NCBI GenBank assembly: GCA_947643595.1
Contig: CANRWP010000001.1
Span: 62,001 to 126,000, forward strand
Origin: an uncultured bacterium
Lineage (GTDB): Bacteria > Bacillota > Clostridia > Lachnospirales > Lachnospiraceae
Length of the DNA stretch: 64,000 bases
Direction of reading: 5' to 3'
Within the stretch, counting starts at the first letter, position 1. Every line of letters begins with the position of its first letter. The notes below the pieces were generated by a model. It was not told the origin of the DNA and did not search any database. It saw nothing but the letters and a program-made list of their open reading frames with translations. Positions 36,086 to 47,076 of this stretch are shown one piece after another. Both the position numbers and the translations under genes were made by a program.

Positions 36086-37747
36086 ATGGAAAAATATACG
36101 ATAGGTATCGATTTTGGGACATTATCCGGAAGATGTCTTCTGGTGGATGTCGCGTCGGGAAAAGAAGTGGCTGCTTCCGTATATGAATATCCGCACGGAG
36201 TGATCGAGGGAAGTCTCCCGTATGGGAGAAAACTTCCGATCGACTGGTATCTGCAGCATCCGAAGGATTATCTGGAAGTGCTGGAAAACACGGTGGAAAA
36301 AACGCTGGATGAGGCCGGAGTAAAGCCGGAGCAGGTGATCGGGATAGGAGTCGATTTTACCGCCTGCACCATGCTGCCGATCACGGAAGACGGGACACCT
36401 CTGTGCATGCTGGAGAAATACCGCTCCGATCCGAATGCATATGTAAAATTGTGGAAGCATCATTCCGCGCAGCCTCAGGCGGACAGATTGACCAGGGTTG
36501 CACAGGAGAGAAAAGAGAATTTTATCAAACGCTACGGCGGAAAGATATCGAGCGAATGGATGCTGCCGAAGATATTGCAGACGCTGGAGGAGAGTCCCGA
36601 CGTATACAGGGACACATATACTTTTCTGGAGGCCGGCGACTGGATCGTGTTACAGCTGACCGGAAAACTGATGCGGAACAGCTGCGCGGCGGGGGCAAAA
36701 TGTCTCTGGCACAAAAAGAGCGGATTTCCGTCAAAGGAATATTTTAAAGCGGTGCATCCGGAACTTGAGAATGTCGTGGAAGACAAGTTGAAAGGGCCTG
36801 TGGTGTCCATCGGCACAAGGGCGGGACTGCTGACGGAGGCCGGCGCTGCATTGACCGGATTGTCGGCGGGGACGCCGGTTGCGGTTGCCCATCTCGATGC
36901 CCACGGGGCGACGATCGGCGCGAAGGTGGTGTCAGAGGGGAAAATGCTGGTGATGATAGGAACCTCCAGCTGCCATGAGCTGATGTGCAGGGAAGAGAAA
37001 GAGGTAGAAGGCATATGCGGGTATGTTGAGGATGGCATCGTGCCGGGGTATTTCGGATACGAGGCCGGACAGAGCTGTGTGGGAGACCATTTTTCGTGGT
37101 TTGTGCGCAACTGTGTGCCGTCGGCTTATGAAGAGGCGGCGAAAGAGAGCGGATGCAGTATCTATGAATATCTTAACCGAAAAGCCGGCGCAAAAAAAGC
37201 AGGGGAAAGCGGACTTATCGCGCTGGACTGGTGGAACGGCAATCGATCTGTCCTGGCCGACGGAGAATTGTCAGGCTTACTGTTGGGCTGCACGCTGCAG
37301 ACGAAGCCGGAGGATATTTATCGAGCTTTGATTGAGGCTACGGCTTTCGGGACGAGAAAGATCGTGGAAACCTTTGCCGAGTATGGCGTCCCGGTGGATG
37401 AGATCATTATGGCGGGCGGGATTGCGAGAAAGAACCCTTTTATTATGCAGATCTATGCGGATGTCACCGGGAGGACCATACAGATAGCGGGCTCCGAGCA
37501 GAATGCCGCATTATCCTCCGCTATCTGGGCGGCGCTTGCGGCGGGCAGTGAAAACGGGGGTTACGATGACGTCAATCAGGCCGCAGAAAAAATGGGAAAG
37601 CTTATGGATGCGGCGTATGTGCCGGATCGGGAAAAGAAACGACAATACGATATTTTATATAAAGAATATATTGCGCTGCATGATTATTTTGGGCGCGGTA
37701 CAAATGATGTCATGAAACGGTTGAAAAGAATGGCGTCAGAAATATAG
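36086..37747 (+). CDS. araB: Ribulokinase
   Basis: AraB is an FGGY-family kinase that phosphorylates L-ribulose to L-ribulose 5-phosphate. The 553 residues match AraB (about 560) and not the shorter xylulokinases. The N-terminal phosphate motif is DFGTLSGR, the segment VDFTACTMLPI and the LEKYRSDPNAYVKLWKHH loop are characteristic of AraB, and GTSSCHELM and MAGGIARKNPFIMQIYADV come from the C-terminal ATPase half. ACAGGTAA lies before the ATG. The L-ribulose supplier AraA is encoded about 18 kb upstream in a separate unit. Confidence 0.94.
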   Translation: MEKYTIGIDFGTLSGRCLLVDVASGKEVAASVYEYPHGVIEGSLPYGRKLPIDWYLQHPKDYLEVLENTVEKTLDEAGVKPEQVIGIGVDFTACTMLPITEDGTPLCMLEKYRSDPNAYVKLWKHHSAQPQADRLTRVAQERKENFIKRYGGKISSEWMLPKILQTLEESPDVYRDTYTFLEAGDWIVLQLTGKLMRNSCAAGAKCLWHKKSGFPSKEYFKAVHPELENVVEDKLKGPVVSIGTRAGLLTEAGAALTGLSAGTPVAVAHLDAHGATIGAKVVSEGKMLVMIGTSSCHELMCREEKEVEGICGYVEDGIVPGYFGYEAGQSCVGDHFSWFVRNCVPSAYEEAAKESGCSIYEYLNRKAGAKKAGESGLIALDWWNGNRSVLADGELSGLLLGCTLQTKPEDIYRALIEATAFGTRKIVETFAEYGVPVDEIIMAGGIARKNPFIMQIYADVTGRTIQIAGSEQNAALSSAIWAALAAGSENGGYDDVNQAAEKMGKLMDAAYVPDREKKRQYDILYKEYIALHDYFGRGTNDVMKRLKRMASEI

Positions 37748-37777
37748 AAATTATAGTTAGAATCGGGAGAAAGAGAT

Positions 37778-38485
37778 ATGTGCTTGGATAAATTGAAACA
37801 GGAAGTATTGCATGCGAATCTGGAACTGGTCGAGAGGAATCTGGTCATTTCTACCTGGGGAAATGTCTCGGGGTATGATCCGGAAACAAAACTGGTCGCC
37901 ATAAAAGCCAGCGGTGTCCACTACGACGAGCTGGAGACAAAACATATGGTCATAGTGGATCTGGAAGGAAATGTGGTGGAGGGAGAATATGTTCCGTCCA
38001 CGGATACGCAGACTCATGTGGCGTTATATAAAAGGTTTGCGGAGTACGGCATTCACGGGATAGTACATACCCATTCGCAGTATGCCACGATGTGGGCGCA
38101 GCTTGGAATGGATATTCCCTGTTATGGGACGACGCACAGCGATTACTTTTATGGGGATATCCCGTGTACGCGCCTTATGACGGCGGATGAGATCAACGGG
38201 GAATATGAAAAAAATACGGCGGAGGTCATTCTGGAGAGGTTTGAGGGGGATGCCTGCAAGAAAATGAACGCGGTGCTGGTACACAGCCATGGTCCCTTCG
38301 TATGGGGAAAGACGCCGTTGGATGCAGTGCTTCACAGTCAGGTACTGGAGTATATTTCCCGGATGGCGTACTGCAATTACACCCTGACGGGGGGAGAGAA
38401 TCAAAAGATCCAACGGGTTCTTCTGGACAGACATTACAATAGAAAATTTGGAGAAAATGCCTATTACGGGCAGAAAAAACAGTGA
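37778..38485 (+). CDS. araD: L-ribulose-5-phosphate 4-epimerase
   Basis: AraD is a class II aldolase-fold enzyme of 235 residues that converts L-ribulose 5-phosphate to D-xylulose 5-phosphate using zinc. Visible features are STWGNVSGYDPE near the N-terminus (substrate loop), ASGVHYDEL, the zinc ligands in HTHSQYATMWAQ and the later HSHGPFVWG. A GGGAGAAAGAG site precedes the ATG. The stop codon overlaps the start of the SIS gene by one base, so the two are coupled. Confidence 0.94.
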   Translation: MCLDKLKQEVLHANLELVERNLVISTWGNVSGYDPETKLVAIKASGVHYDELETKHMVIVDLEGNVVEGEYVPSTDTQTHVALYKRFAEYGIHGIVHTHSQYATMWAQLGMDIPCYGTTHSDYFYGDIPCTRLMTADEINGEYEKNTAEVILERFEGDACKKMNAVLVHSHGPFVWGKTPLDAVLHSQVLEYISRMAYCNYTLTGGENQKIQRVLLDRHYNRKFGENAYYGQKKQ

Positions 38486-39093
38486 TGAAAAAAGAAATCA
38501 GTGAACGGATCAGAGAGGTGCTTTCCTGCGAGGCGCAGGAAATCGAAAAGCTGGAGAACAGTCTGTCCGGGGAACAGCTGGAACAGGTAAAAAGGGCCCT
38601 TTTACGGTGCACAGGAAAAGTAATACTCACGGGATGCGGTACTTCGGGGACCGCAGCAAAAAAAATTTCGCATACATTAAATTGTATAGAGATCCCGGCG
38701 CTGTTTTTGTCTCCGGCGGAAGGTCTGCACGGTGGGCTTGGAGCTGCGACGAAGGAGGATATAGTGATTTTGATCTCAAAAGGCGGAAAGTCTTTTGAGA
38801 TGGACAGTATTTTAAGATCCTGCAATCAGATGGGAGTCGCGACAATTGCGGTCACCGAGAACGAGGATACCTATCTGGCCAGAAATACAACGATACAGCT
38901 GTTTGTGAGAGTGGACAGGGAACCGGATTCCTTTAACATGCTGGCTACGGCGAGCACGATGGCGGTGATCGCCGTGTTTGATGCTCTTGCGATAGAAATG
39001 GCGGAAGAGAAAAATTTTAAAAAAGAACATTTTCTTCGTATTCATCCGGGCGGAGAGGTCGGTGAGAGACTGAAAAGTCAACTGAATGAGTGA
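38485..39093 (+). CDS. SIS-domain isomerase, arabinose-5-phosphate-isomerase-like
   Basis: The 202 residues form one SIS domain resembling KdsD/GutQ, which interconvert D-arabinose 5-phosphate and D-ribulose 5-phosphate. ILTGCGTSGTAAKKI is the phosphosugar loop, VILISKGGKSFEMD the second, and the C-terminal IHPGGEVGERL is typical of KdsD-type proteins. The two CBS domains of full-length KdsD are absent. Its place between araD and an Rpe-like gene supports a pentose-phosphate substrate. The ATG overlaps the araD stop codon, and no strong ribosome binding site is visible, so translation probably relies on coupling. Confidence 0.82.
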   Translation: MKKEISERIREVLSCEAQEIEKLENSLSGEQLEQVKRALLRCTGKVILTGCGTSGTAAKKISHTLNCIEIPALFLSPAEGLHGGLGAATKEDIVILISKGGKSFEMDSILRSCNQMGVATIAVTENEDTYLARNTTIQLFVRVDREPDSFNMLATASTMAVIAVFDALAIEMAEEKNFKKEHFLRIHPGGEVGERLKSQLNE

Positions 39094-39108
39094 TGGGGGT
39101 GGAGAATC

Positions 39109-39768
39109 ATGGCATTGTTGTCTGTTTCCTTGTTTGCCGCAGATATCATGCAGCTGAGAGATGAAATTGCCTCTATTTCGGAGTCGGGTGCCGATCGCCT
39201 GCATATAGACATAATGGATGGACATTTTGTACCGCTTTTTGGCTGCAATACTATATGGATAAAAAAAGTTCTCGCTGAAATAAAGATACCGGCTGAGATT
39301 CATTTTATGGCTTATCTGACGGAAGATCTTCTGGAGCAGTATCTCTTGTTGAAACCGGAGGAAGCGGTAATACATATTGAGGCGGCAGAGTTTGATAAAA
39401 ACGTACGGCTGTTGAAAAAAATTACGTATGCCGGAGCGGATTGCGGGCTGGCGATTTCTCCGGCTACATCCCCGGATGCATTGACGCCATATTTGCCTTA
39501 TATCAATACTGTCCTTGTGATGAGCAGAAAACCGGGGGAGGAAAACAGCGAATTTACGGAGGAAGTATATACCAGGATCCGGGATATCGATAAGATGATC
39601 CGCCGGGAAGAGAGAGAGATAAGGATCAATGTGGATGGAGGATTAGATGCCGGGCGGGCGTTGAAAGCCGTGAAGAGCGGTGCGGATGAGGTGGTGATAG
39701 GGCGGGCTTTCTATGGAGAAAAGAATAAGAGGAAGATGGTGGAAAGCATACACAAAAATAAAAGATAA
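39109..39768 (+). CDS. Ribulose-phosphate 3-epimerase-like protein
   Basis: The 219-residue TIM-barrel protein is of the Rpe family, which interconverts D-ribulose 5-phosphate and D-xylulose 5-phosphate. Family motifs present: SLFAADIMQL at the start, ADRLHIDIMDGHFVP with the catalytic Asp, IHFMAYL in place of the usual HLMV, and NVDGGLDAGRA with a second Asp and the phosphate-binding Gly-rich end. It is diverged from housekeeping Rpe, so a related substrate such as allulose 6-phosphate is possible. It ends the pentose operon, followed at 18 bases by a terminator. Confidence 0.85.
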   Translation: MALLSVSLFAADIMQLRDEIASISESGADRLHIDIMDGHFVPLFGCNTIWIKKVLAEIKIPAEIHFMAYLTEDLLEQYLLLKPEEAVIHIEAAEFDKNVRLLKKITYAGADCGLAISPATSPDALTPYLPYINTVLVMSRKPGEENSEFTEEVYTRIRDIDKMIRREEREIRINVDGGLDAGRALKAVKSGADEVVIGRAFYGEKNKRKMVESIHKNKR

Positions 39769-39785
39769 ATGCAATATGGCAACAA

Positions 39786-39815
39786 AAAAATCCGTCGAAA
39801 GGCGGATTTTTCTTT
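39786..39815 (+). terminator. Terminator of the pentose operon
   Basis: AAAAATCCGTC (39786-39796) pairs with GGCGGATTTTT (39801-39811), with a GAAA loop and one G-U pair, followed by CTTT. Confidence 0.88.
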
Positions 39816-39848
39816 ATCAATATTTTAGAATTAATTTAGAAAAATCAA

Positions 39849-39877
39849 TTGACATGATGATGGCTAAGTGATATTTT
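39849..39877 (+). promoter_or_regulatory. Sigma-A promoter of the hrcA-dnaK operon
   Basis: TTGACA (39849-39854) and TATTTT (39872-39877) are 17 bases apart. The start would be near 39884, just ahead of the CIRCE element. Confidence 0.8.
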
Positions 39878-39891
39878 ATGGTAAGAAGATA

Positions 39892-39918
39892 TTAGCACTC
39901 TATCTAAATGAGTGCTAA
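39892..39918. promoter_or_regulatory. CIRCE element (HrcA operator)
   Basis: TTAGCACTC-N9-GAGTGCTAA matches the CIRCE consensus exactly in both arms and spacing. HrcA bound here represses the heat-shock operon until unfolded proteins titrate GroEL. Confidence 0.98.
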
Positions 39919-40011
39919 CAAATTTCAAAAACCGCATATACTATTCTATAAGATAATATGTAGTATCTTATAAAAATATGGGGAAAATAAGATAGGGGGA
40001 TAATAGCAGCA

Positions 40012-41037
40012 ATGGAATTAGATGACAGAAAACTGAAAATTCTGCGGGCCGTTATCCGCAACTATCTTGAGACCGGCGAGCCGGTGGGAAGCCGGACGAT
40101 CTCCAAGTACACCGATCTGAATCTGAGTTCCGCGACGATCCGCAACGAGATGGCGGATCTGGAGGAGCTTGGCTATATCCTGCAGCCGCATACTTCAGCG
40201 GGGAGGATTCCCTCCGATAAGGGTTACCGCCTGTATGTGGATAATATGATGCAGGAGAAGGAAAAAGAAGTGGAGGAGATGAAGAGCCTGCTTCTGGAAA
40301 AAGAGGATAAGATCGAACATCTTCTGAAGCAGGCGGCGAGGGTTCTGGCCAACAATACGAACTATGCCACACTGATCTCCGCTCCGACGGTGCATCACAA
40401 TAAGGTAAAGTTCATTCAGCTCTCCAGAGTGGACGCGAGACAGCTCCTGGCGGTGATCGTGGTGGAGGGAAACGTGATCCGCAACAATATCCTGGAAGTG
40501 CAGGAAGAGTTGGACGATGAGACGATCCTGAAGCTGAATATGCTGCTCAACACGAATTTAAACGGGCTGTCCATCGAAGAGATCAATCTGGGTATGATAG
40601 CAGCCATGAAGCAGACGGCGGGTATACACAGCGAGATCGTCAGCGGCGTGATCGATGCGGTGGCGGAGGCCATCCGTGCGGATGAGGATCTCCAGATCTA
40701 CACCAGCGGCGCCAACAATATCTTCCGGTACCCGGAACTTTCGGACGGACAGCGCGCCAGCGAGCTGATCTCCACCTTTGAAGAGAAGAAGCAGCTGACG
40801 GAACTGGTCCAGGGGACTCTGACGGATGAGAAGAATACGGGTATTCAGGTCTACATCGGGGAGGAGACGCCCATGGCGAATATGAAAGACTGCAGTGTGG
40901 TGACGGCAACTTATGAGCTGGGGTCCGGGATGAAAGGAACGATAGGGGTCATCGGGCCAAAGCGAATGGATTATGAGAAGGTTGTGGATGCTCTGAAGAC
41001 AATGAAAAAACAGATGGATCAATTATATGAGATATAG
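40012..41037 (+). CDS. hrcA: Heat-inducible transcription repressor HrcA
   Basis: HrcA is the repressor that binds CIRCE. The 341 residues have the N-terminal winged helix-turn-helix (about 5-75: LDDRKLKILRAVIRNYLETGEP... written here as LKILRAVIRNYLETGEPVGS, then LSSATIRNEMADLEELGYI and HTSAGRIPSDKGYRLYVD), and a GAF-like dimerisation and ligand region after about residue 100 (ending GVIGPKRMDYEKVVDAL). The length is standard. AGGGGGA is 11 bases before ATG 40012. It is first in hrcA-grpE-dnaK-dnaJ, the usual Bacillota order. Confidence 0.97.
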   Translation: MELDDRKLKILRAVIRNYLETGEPVGSRTISKYTDLNLSSATIRNEMADLEELGYILQPHTSAGRIPSDKGYRLYVDNMMQEKEKEVEEMKSLLLEKEDKIEHLLKQAARVLANNTNYATLISAPTVHHNKVKFIQLSRVDARQLLAVIVVEGNVIRNNILEVQEELDDETILKLNMLLNTNLNGLSIEEINLGMIAAMKQTAGIHSEIVSGVIDAVAEAIRADEDLQIYTSGANNIFRYPELSDGQRASELISTFEEKKQLTELVQGTLTDEKNTGIQVYIGEETPMANMKDCSVVTATYELGSGMKGTIGVIGPKRMDYEKVVDALKTMKKQMDQLYEI

Positions 41038-41052
41038 AAAGGAATGAGGATC

Positions 41053-43681
<2,629 letters not shown>

Positions 43682-43756
43682 AAATCATTTCAGGTTAGGG
43701 TGCACTGGAAAGACCTTTGCGGAACCGGAAAAGAAACTGGAATAGAGGAAAGCAAC

Positions 43757-44920
43757 ATGGCTGAACAGAAAAGAGATTACTATGAAGTGCTCGGCGTCGA
43801 TAAAAATGCGGACGATGCAGCACTGAAAAAAGCATACAGGGTGCTTGCGAAAAAGTATCACCCGGATATGAATCCGGGTGATACGGAAGCGGAAAAGAAA
43901 TTCAAGGAAGCTTCGGAGGCATATGCGGTGCTCAGCGATCCTGAAAAGAGACGGCAGTATGACCAGTTCGGGCATGCGGCGTTTGACGGCACCGGGGGAG
44001 CCGGAGGCTTCGACTTTAGCGGTATGGATTTCACGGATATCTTCGGAGATATTTTCGGGGATCTGTTTGGCGGCGGCAGAAGCAGGCGGGGCAACAGCGG
44101 GCCGATGCAGGGAGCCAATATTCGCACATCCGTGCGTATCAATTTTGAGGAAGCTGTTTTCGGCTGCACAAAAGAACTGGAGCTGAACGTCAAGGAGGAG
44201 TGTAAGACTTGCCATGGCACCGGTGCAAAACCGGGCACAAGCCCGGAGACCTGCTCGAAGTGCGGCGGTAAGGGCCAGGTGGTGATGACTTCCCAGTCGT
44301 TCTTCGGCACGGTCAGAAATATTCAGACCTGTCCGGACTGCCGCGGAACCGGCAAGATTATCAAGGAAAGATGCCAGGATTGCCGCGGAACAGGTTTTGT
44401 GCCGATGCGGAAGAAATTTGCCATGGATATCCCGGCGGGTATCGATAACGGGCAGTGTATCCGGAAGACCGGGCTTGGAGATCCGGGTACGAACGGCGGA
44501 CCGAGAGGCGATGTGCTGGTGGAGGTTGTCGTGGGACGCCATCCGATCTTCCGGCGTCAGGATTATAATATTTTCTCTACGGTGCCGGTATCTTATGCGA
44601 TTGCGGCGCTGGGCGGCGAGGTGCTGGTGGATACGGTGGACGGCAGGGTCGCCTACGAAGTGAAAGCAGGCACTCAGACCGACACGAAAGTGCGCCTGAA
44701 AGGAAAGGGTGTTCCCACGCTCCGGAATAAGGAAGTGAGAGGCGATCACTATGTGACGCTGGTGATCCAGACGCCGGAGAAACTCTCCTCGGAGGCGAAA
44801 GAACTGCTCAGAAAGTTTGACGAACTGACAGGGGATTCTCTGAACGCTGCAAAGAAAGCGGGCGAAGAAAAGCAGGCCGAAAGCGGCGGAGGAAAGAGAA
44901 AGAAGAGAAAACTGTTTTAA
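43757..44920 (+). CDS. dnaJ: Chaperone DnaJ (Hsp40)
   Basis: DnaJ is a type I J-protein of 387 residues. The J domain (about 1-70) carries the HPD triad in YHPDMNPG. A Gly/Phe-rich linker follows ([17 protein letters not shown]). Four CxxCxGxG zinc motifs begin with [12 protein letters not shown], and the C-terminal substrate-binding domains follow. I chose ATG 43757, after AGAGGAAAG, since the J domain begins with [10 protein letters not shown]; an in-frame ATG at 43700 adds 19 unlikely residues. The tail is very basic (KKRKKRKLF-type). Confidence 0.97.
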   Translation: MAEQKRDYYEVLGVDKNADDAALKKAYRVLAKKYHPDMNPGDTEAEKKFKEASEAYAVLSDPEKRRQYDQFGHAAFDGTGGAGGFDFSGMDFTDIFGDIFGDLFGGGRSRRGNSGPMQGANIRTSVRINFEEAVFGCTKELELNVKEECKTCHGTGAKPGTSPETCSKCGGKGQVVMTSQSFFGTVRNIQTCPDCRGTGKIIKERCQDCRGTGFVPMRKKFAMDIPAGIDNGQCIRKTGLGDPGTNGGPRGDVLVEVVVGRHPIFRRQDYNIFSTVPVSYAIAALGGEVLVDTVDGRVAYEVKAGTQTDTKVRLKGKGVPTLRNKEVRGDHYVTLVIQTPEKLSSEAKELLRKFDELTGDSLNAAKKAGEEKQAESGGGKRKKRKLF

Positions 44921-44931
44921 AATATAAGGAT

Positions 44932-44986
44932 AGCTCCCGTTCGGACAGACAGGTGGAATGATAAACCCGCTGCCCGAGAGGGAGCT
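44932..44986. terminator. Possible bidirectional terminator between dnaJ and the reverse ABC gene
   Basis: AGCTCCC (44932-44938) pairs with GGGAGCT (44980-44986), with an inner CGG/CCG pair set separated by a 3x3 internal loop. Only weak pyrimidine tracts flank it, so it is a tentative call between convergent genes. Confidence 0.35.
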
Positions 44987-45003
44987 TCTCTCTTCCTGCC
45001 ATG

Positions 45004-45819
45004 TTACTCCAGATTCAGTTTCTTTTTATTGATATAGAAACATATCCCGTACAACAGAACGATAAAGGCGATGCCGATGCCGATACTGCCGCCCATAACA
45101 TAGTTCATAAAAGACCTGACGTTTCCCTCCAGGAAAGCATTTAAATTATAACCGGTGGCGGCCAGAAAGATAGTGCTGACAATCTGGTTTGCCAAATAGA
45201 TGCAGAAGCCGGCCAGGATACTGAACCCGGTGCGCCCGCTCTGGAAAAGCTGTCCGATCGCCATGCTGGCTGTGATCCAGAGGATGCGGTAGAGGAGGCC
45301 GAGCAAAAATTCAACGACAGCCAGAAAGATCAGATAGGAAACAGACATACCGAATATCTCATCGACACTCAGGGTAAATTCCTTCCACGAAAAGGTGGAA
45401 AAGGCATTGAAAAATTCTCCGCCGGAACCGACCTGCAGGAGGATCAGCACGGAGGCTGACAGTAAAACAGATGAAACTGTCATCCAGACGAAGAGAGTAA
45501 AAATTTTCACTCCGAGGGTGGCGGCGGGGGATACCGGCAGTGTATGGGTCAGATATCCCTGCGAAGAGTACATGGTTTTATGGTAATGATAGCAGAGGTA
45601 GATAAAATCCACGCAGTAAATACCGATAAGGGCAATGATATAGAGGATGAGCATGACTCCGCTCATAATGACGGAGAAGGTTGCATCCGAGCTGTCTCCC
45701 TGATCCAGTCTGAGCAGGGCGAGAGAGCCCATGAGAGTGGCTGCCGCAAGGACCGCCCAGGTCGTAAATATCGTTTTTGATGTGTGTTTGAATTCATATT
45801 TGATCAGTTTTCCTAACAT
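45004..45819 (-). CDS. ABC-2-type transporter permease
   Basis: The 271-residue membrane protein has about six hydrophobic segments and an N-terminal MLGKLIKYEFKHTSKTIF, typical of ABC-2 permease subunits paired with GntR-linked ATPases. TLPVSPAATLGVKIF is a family-like cytosolic turn. It overlaps the ATPase gene by seven bases. The substrate is unknown; systems of this layout in Bacillota, such as YtrBC, respond to cell-envelope stress or export lipids or peptides. Confidence 0.82.
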   Translation of the reverse strand: MLGKLIKYEFKHTSKTIFTTWAVLAAATLMGSLALLRLDQGDSSDATFSVIMSGVMLILYIIALIGIYCVDFIYLCYHYHKTMYSSQGYLTHTLPVSPAATLGVKIFTLFVWMTVSSVLLSASVLILLQVGSGGEFFNAFSTFSWKEFTLSVDEIFGMSVSYLIFLAVVEFLLGLLYRILWITASMAIGQLFQSGRTGFSILAGFCIYLANQIVSTIFLAATGYNLNAFLEGNVRSFMNYVMGGSIGIGIAFIVLLYGICFYINKKKLNLE

Positions 45820-46511
45820 TTGAATACCTCCCTGAACAATGCATCGATGGATTTCTGATGCTGCATGCGGATATCGTCCACGGACGCCTGCAGGCAGACC
45901 TGCCCCTCCTTTAAAAAGATCACCTGATCTAAAATATTTTCTATATCGGAGATCAGATGGGTTGAGATCAAAACGGAGGCGTCCGGTTCATAGTTTGTCA
46001 GAATCGTGTGCAGGATATAGTCCCTCGTGGCGGGATCGACGCCCGCGATCGGCTCATCCAGAACGTACAGTTCCGCCCGTCTGCTCATCACAAGGATAAG
46101 CTGTACTTTTTCCTTTGTACCTTTGGACATGGTCTTCAGTCTGGCCTTCGGATCGATCTGAAGGGATTCAAGCATCTTATAAGCCCGCTCCGGCTCAAAG
46201 TCGGCGTAGAAGGCGCCGAAGTAGTCCATGACCTCTTTTACGGTATTGTTCATGTTCAGATAGGTCTGGTCCGGCAGGTAGGAGATGATCTTCTTGCTCT
46301 CGATGCCCACCGGCAGTTTCTTGATGTAGAGTTCCCCGGATGTGGGGGTGAGAAGTCCGTTCAGCAGCTTGATAAAGGTAGTCTTTCCGCTGCCGTTGGG
46401 GCCGAGCAGTCCGATGATATGGCCGCTCTCTATCTCCAGGCTGACGCGATTCAGGGCGGTCATTTTGCCGTAGGCCTTTGTCAGCTCTTTACAGGTTACT
46501 AAAGTGCTCAT
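45813..46511 (-). CDS. ABC transporter ATP-binding protein
   Basis: The 232 residues form one ABC domain, with Walker A GPNGSGKTT near residue 37. The signature is the weak MSKGTKEKVQ, and Walker B is YVLDEPIAGVDP, with STHLISDIENI as the H-loop region. It would drive the permease downstream. The start overlaps the GntR gene end by four bases, so the order gntR-ATPase-permease is a coupled operon. Confidence 0.92.
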   Translation of the reverse strand: MSTLVTCKELTKAYGKMTALNRVSLEIESGHIIGLLGPNGSGKTTFIKLLNGLLTPTSGELYIKKLPVGIESKKIISYLPDQTYLNMNNTVKEVMDYFGAFYADFEPERAYKMLESLQIDPKARLKTMSKGTKEKVQLILVMSRRAELYVLDEPIAGVDPATRDYILHTILTNYEPDASVLISTHLISDIENILDQVIFLKEGQVCLQASVDDIRMQHQKSIDALFREVFKC

Positions 46512-46912
46512 GCTGTCTCCTCCTTTAACGCTTCCTTCAGCAGCTGCAGCGTTTCCTCCCCGGAAAAGCCGAGTTGCCGCATACTTTTTAAAAATTGAGA
46601 AATGGAATCAAACGCCATCTTTTGTTTTAATAGATCGATCAAGTCAGTATCCTCCGTAATGAATCGTCCGTTGGTGCGCTGGGTGTAGACCAGTCCCTCC
46701 CGTTCCAGCTCCGAGAAGGCACGCTGCATGGTGTTGGGATTGACGGAGGCTTCGTTCGCCAGATCCCGGACAGAGGGCAGTTTATCGCCCGGCAGATATT
46801 TTCCGGTGACGATATCCAGCTTCAGTTTTTCCATGATCTGGATAAAGACCGGGCGGTCCGACGTCAGATGCCATTTATCAGCGGTCGGTTTCTTATTCTG
46901 CGTACTTTCCAA
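46508..46912 (-). CDS. GntR-family regulator, YtrA type
   Basis: The 134 residues hold a GntR winged helix-turn-helix (LPSVRDLANEASVNPNTMQRA) and a short C-terminal helical part, the YtrA subfamily layout. These regulators usually repress their own ABC operon. I propose a TTG start at 46912 (minus strand), with AAAGGAG ten bases away; the ATG at 46984 would read through the promoter and operator. FIQIMEKLKLDIVTGKYLPG is the beginning of the fold. Its likely operator is the palindrome at 46961. Confidence 0.88.
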   Translation of the reverse strand: MESTQNKKPTADKWHLTSDRPVFIQIMEKLKLDIVTGKYLPGDKLPSVRDLANEASVNPNTMQRAFSELEREGLVYTQRTNGRFITEDTDLIDLLKQKMAFDSISQFLKSMRQLGFSGEETLQLLKEALKEETA

Positions 46913-46960
46913 TTTCTGATACTCCTTTCCGCGCCTGAGCGCTGATAATTTGCGTATTAT

Positions 46961-46980
46961 TGTATTAAGTGCATAATACA
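46961..46980. promoter_or_regulatory. TGTATTA-N6-TAATACA palindrome, likely GntR operator
   Basis: Perfect 7-base arms (46961-46967 and 46974-46980) flank AAGTGC-like centre bases. The site covers the -10 box of the reverse-strand promoter, so binding by the GntR protein would block transcription. Confidence 0.7.
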
Positions 46981-47001
46981 GCAATACAGCAAAGCTGTCA
47001 A
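46973..47001 (-). promoter_or_regulatory. Promoter of the gntR-ABC operon
   Basis: On the minus strand, TTGACA (47001-46996) and TATTAT (46978-46973) are 17 bases apart, a near-consensus sigma-A promoter. Confidence 0.8.
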
Positions 47002-47076
47002 GAGGAAAAATAAAAAAGCTTCTTTTTGTACGAAATATGTGATATGGTAGATAGGCGGAAAGAAGGGAGAACAGCG

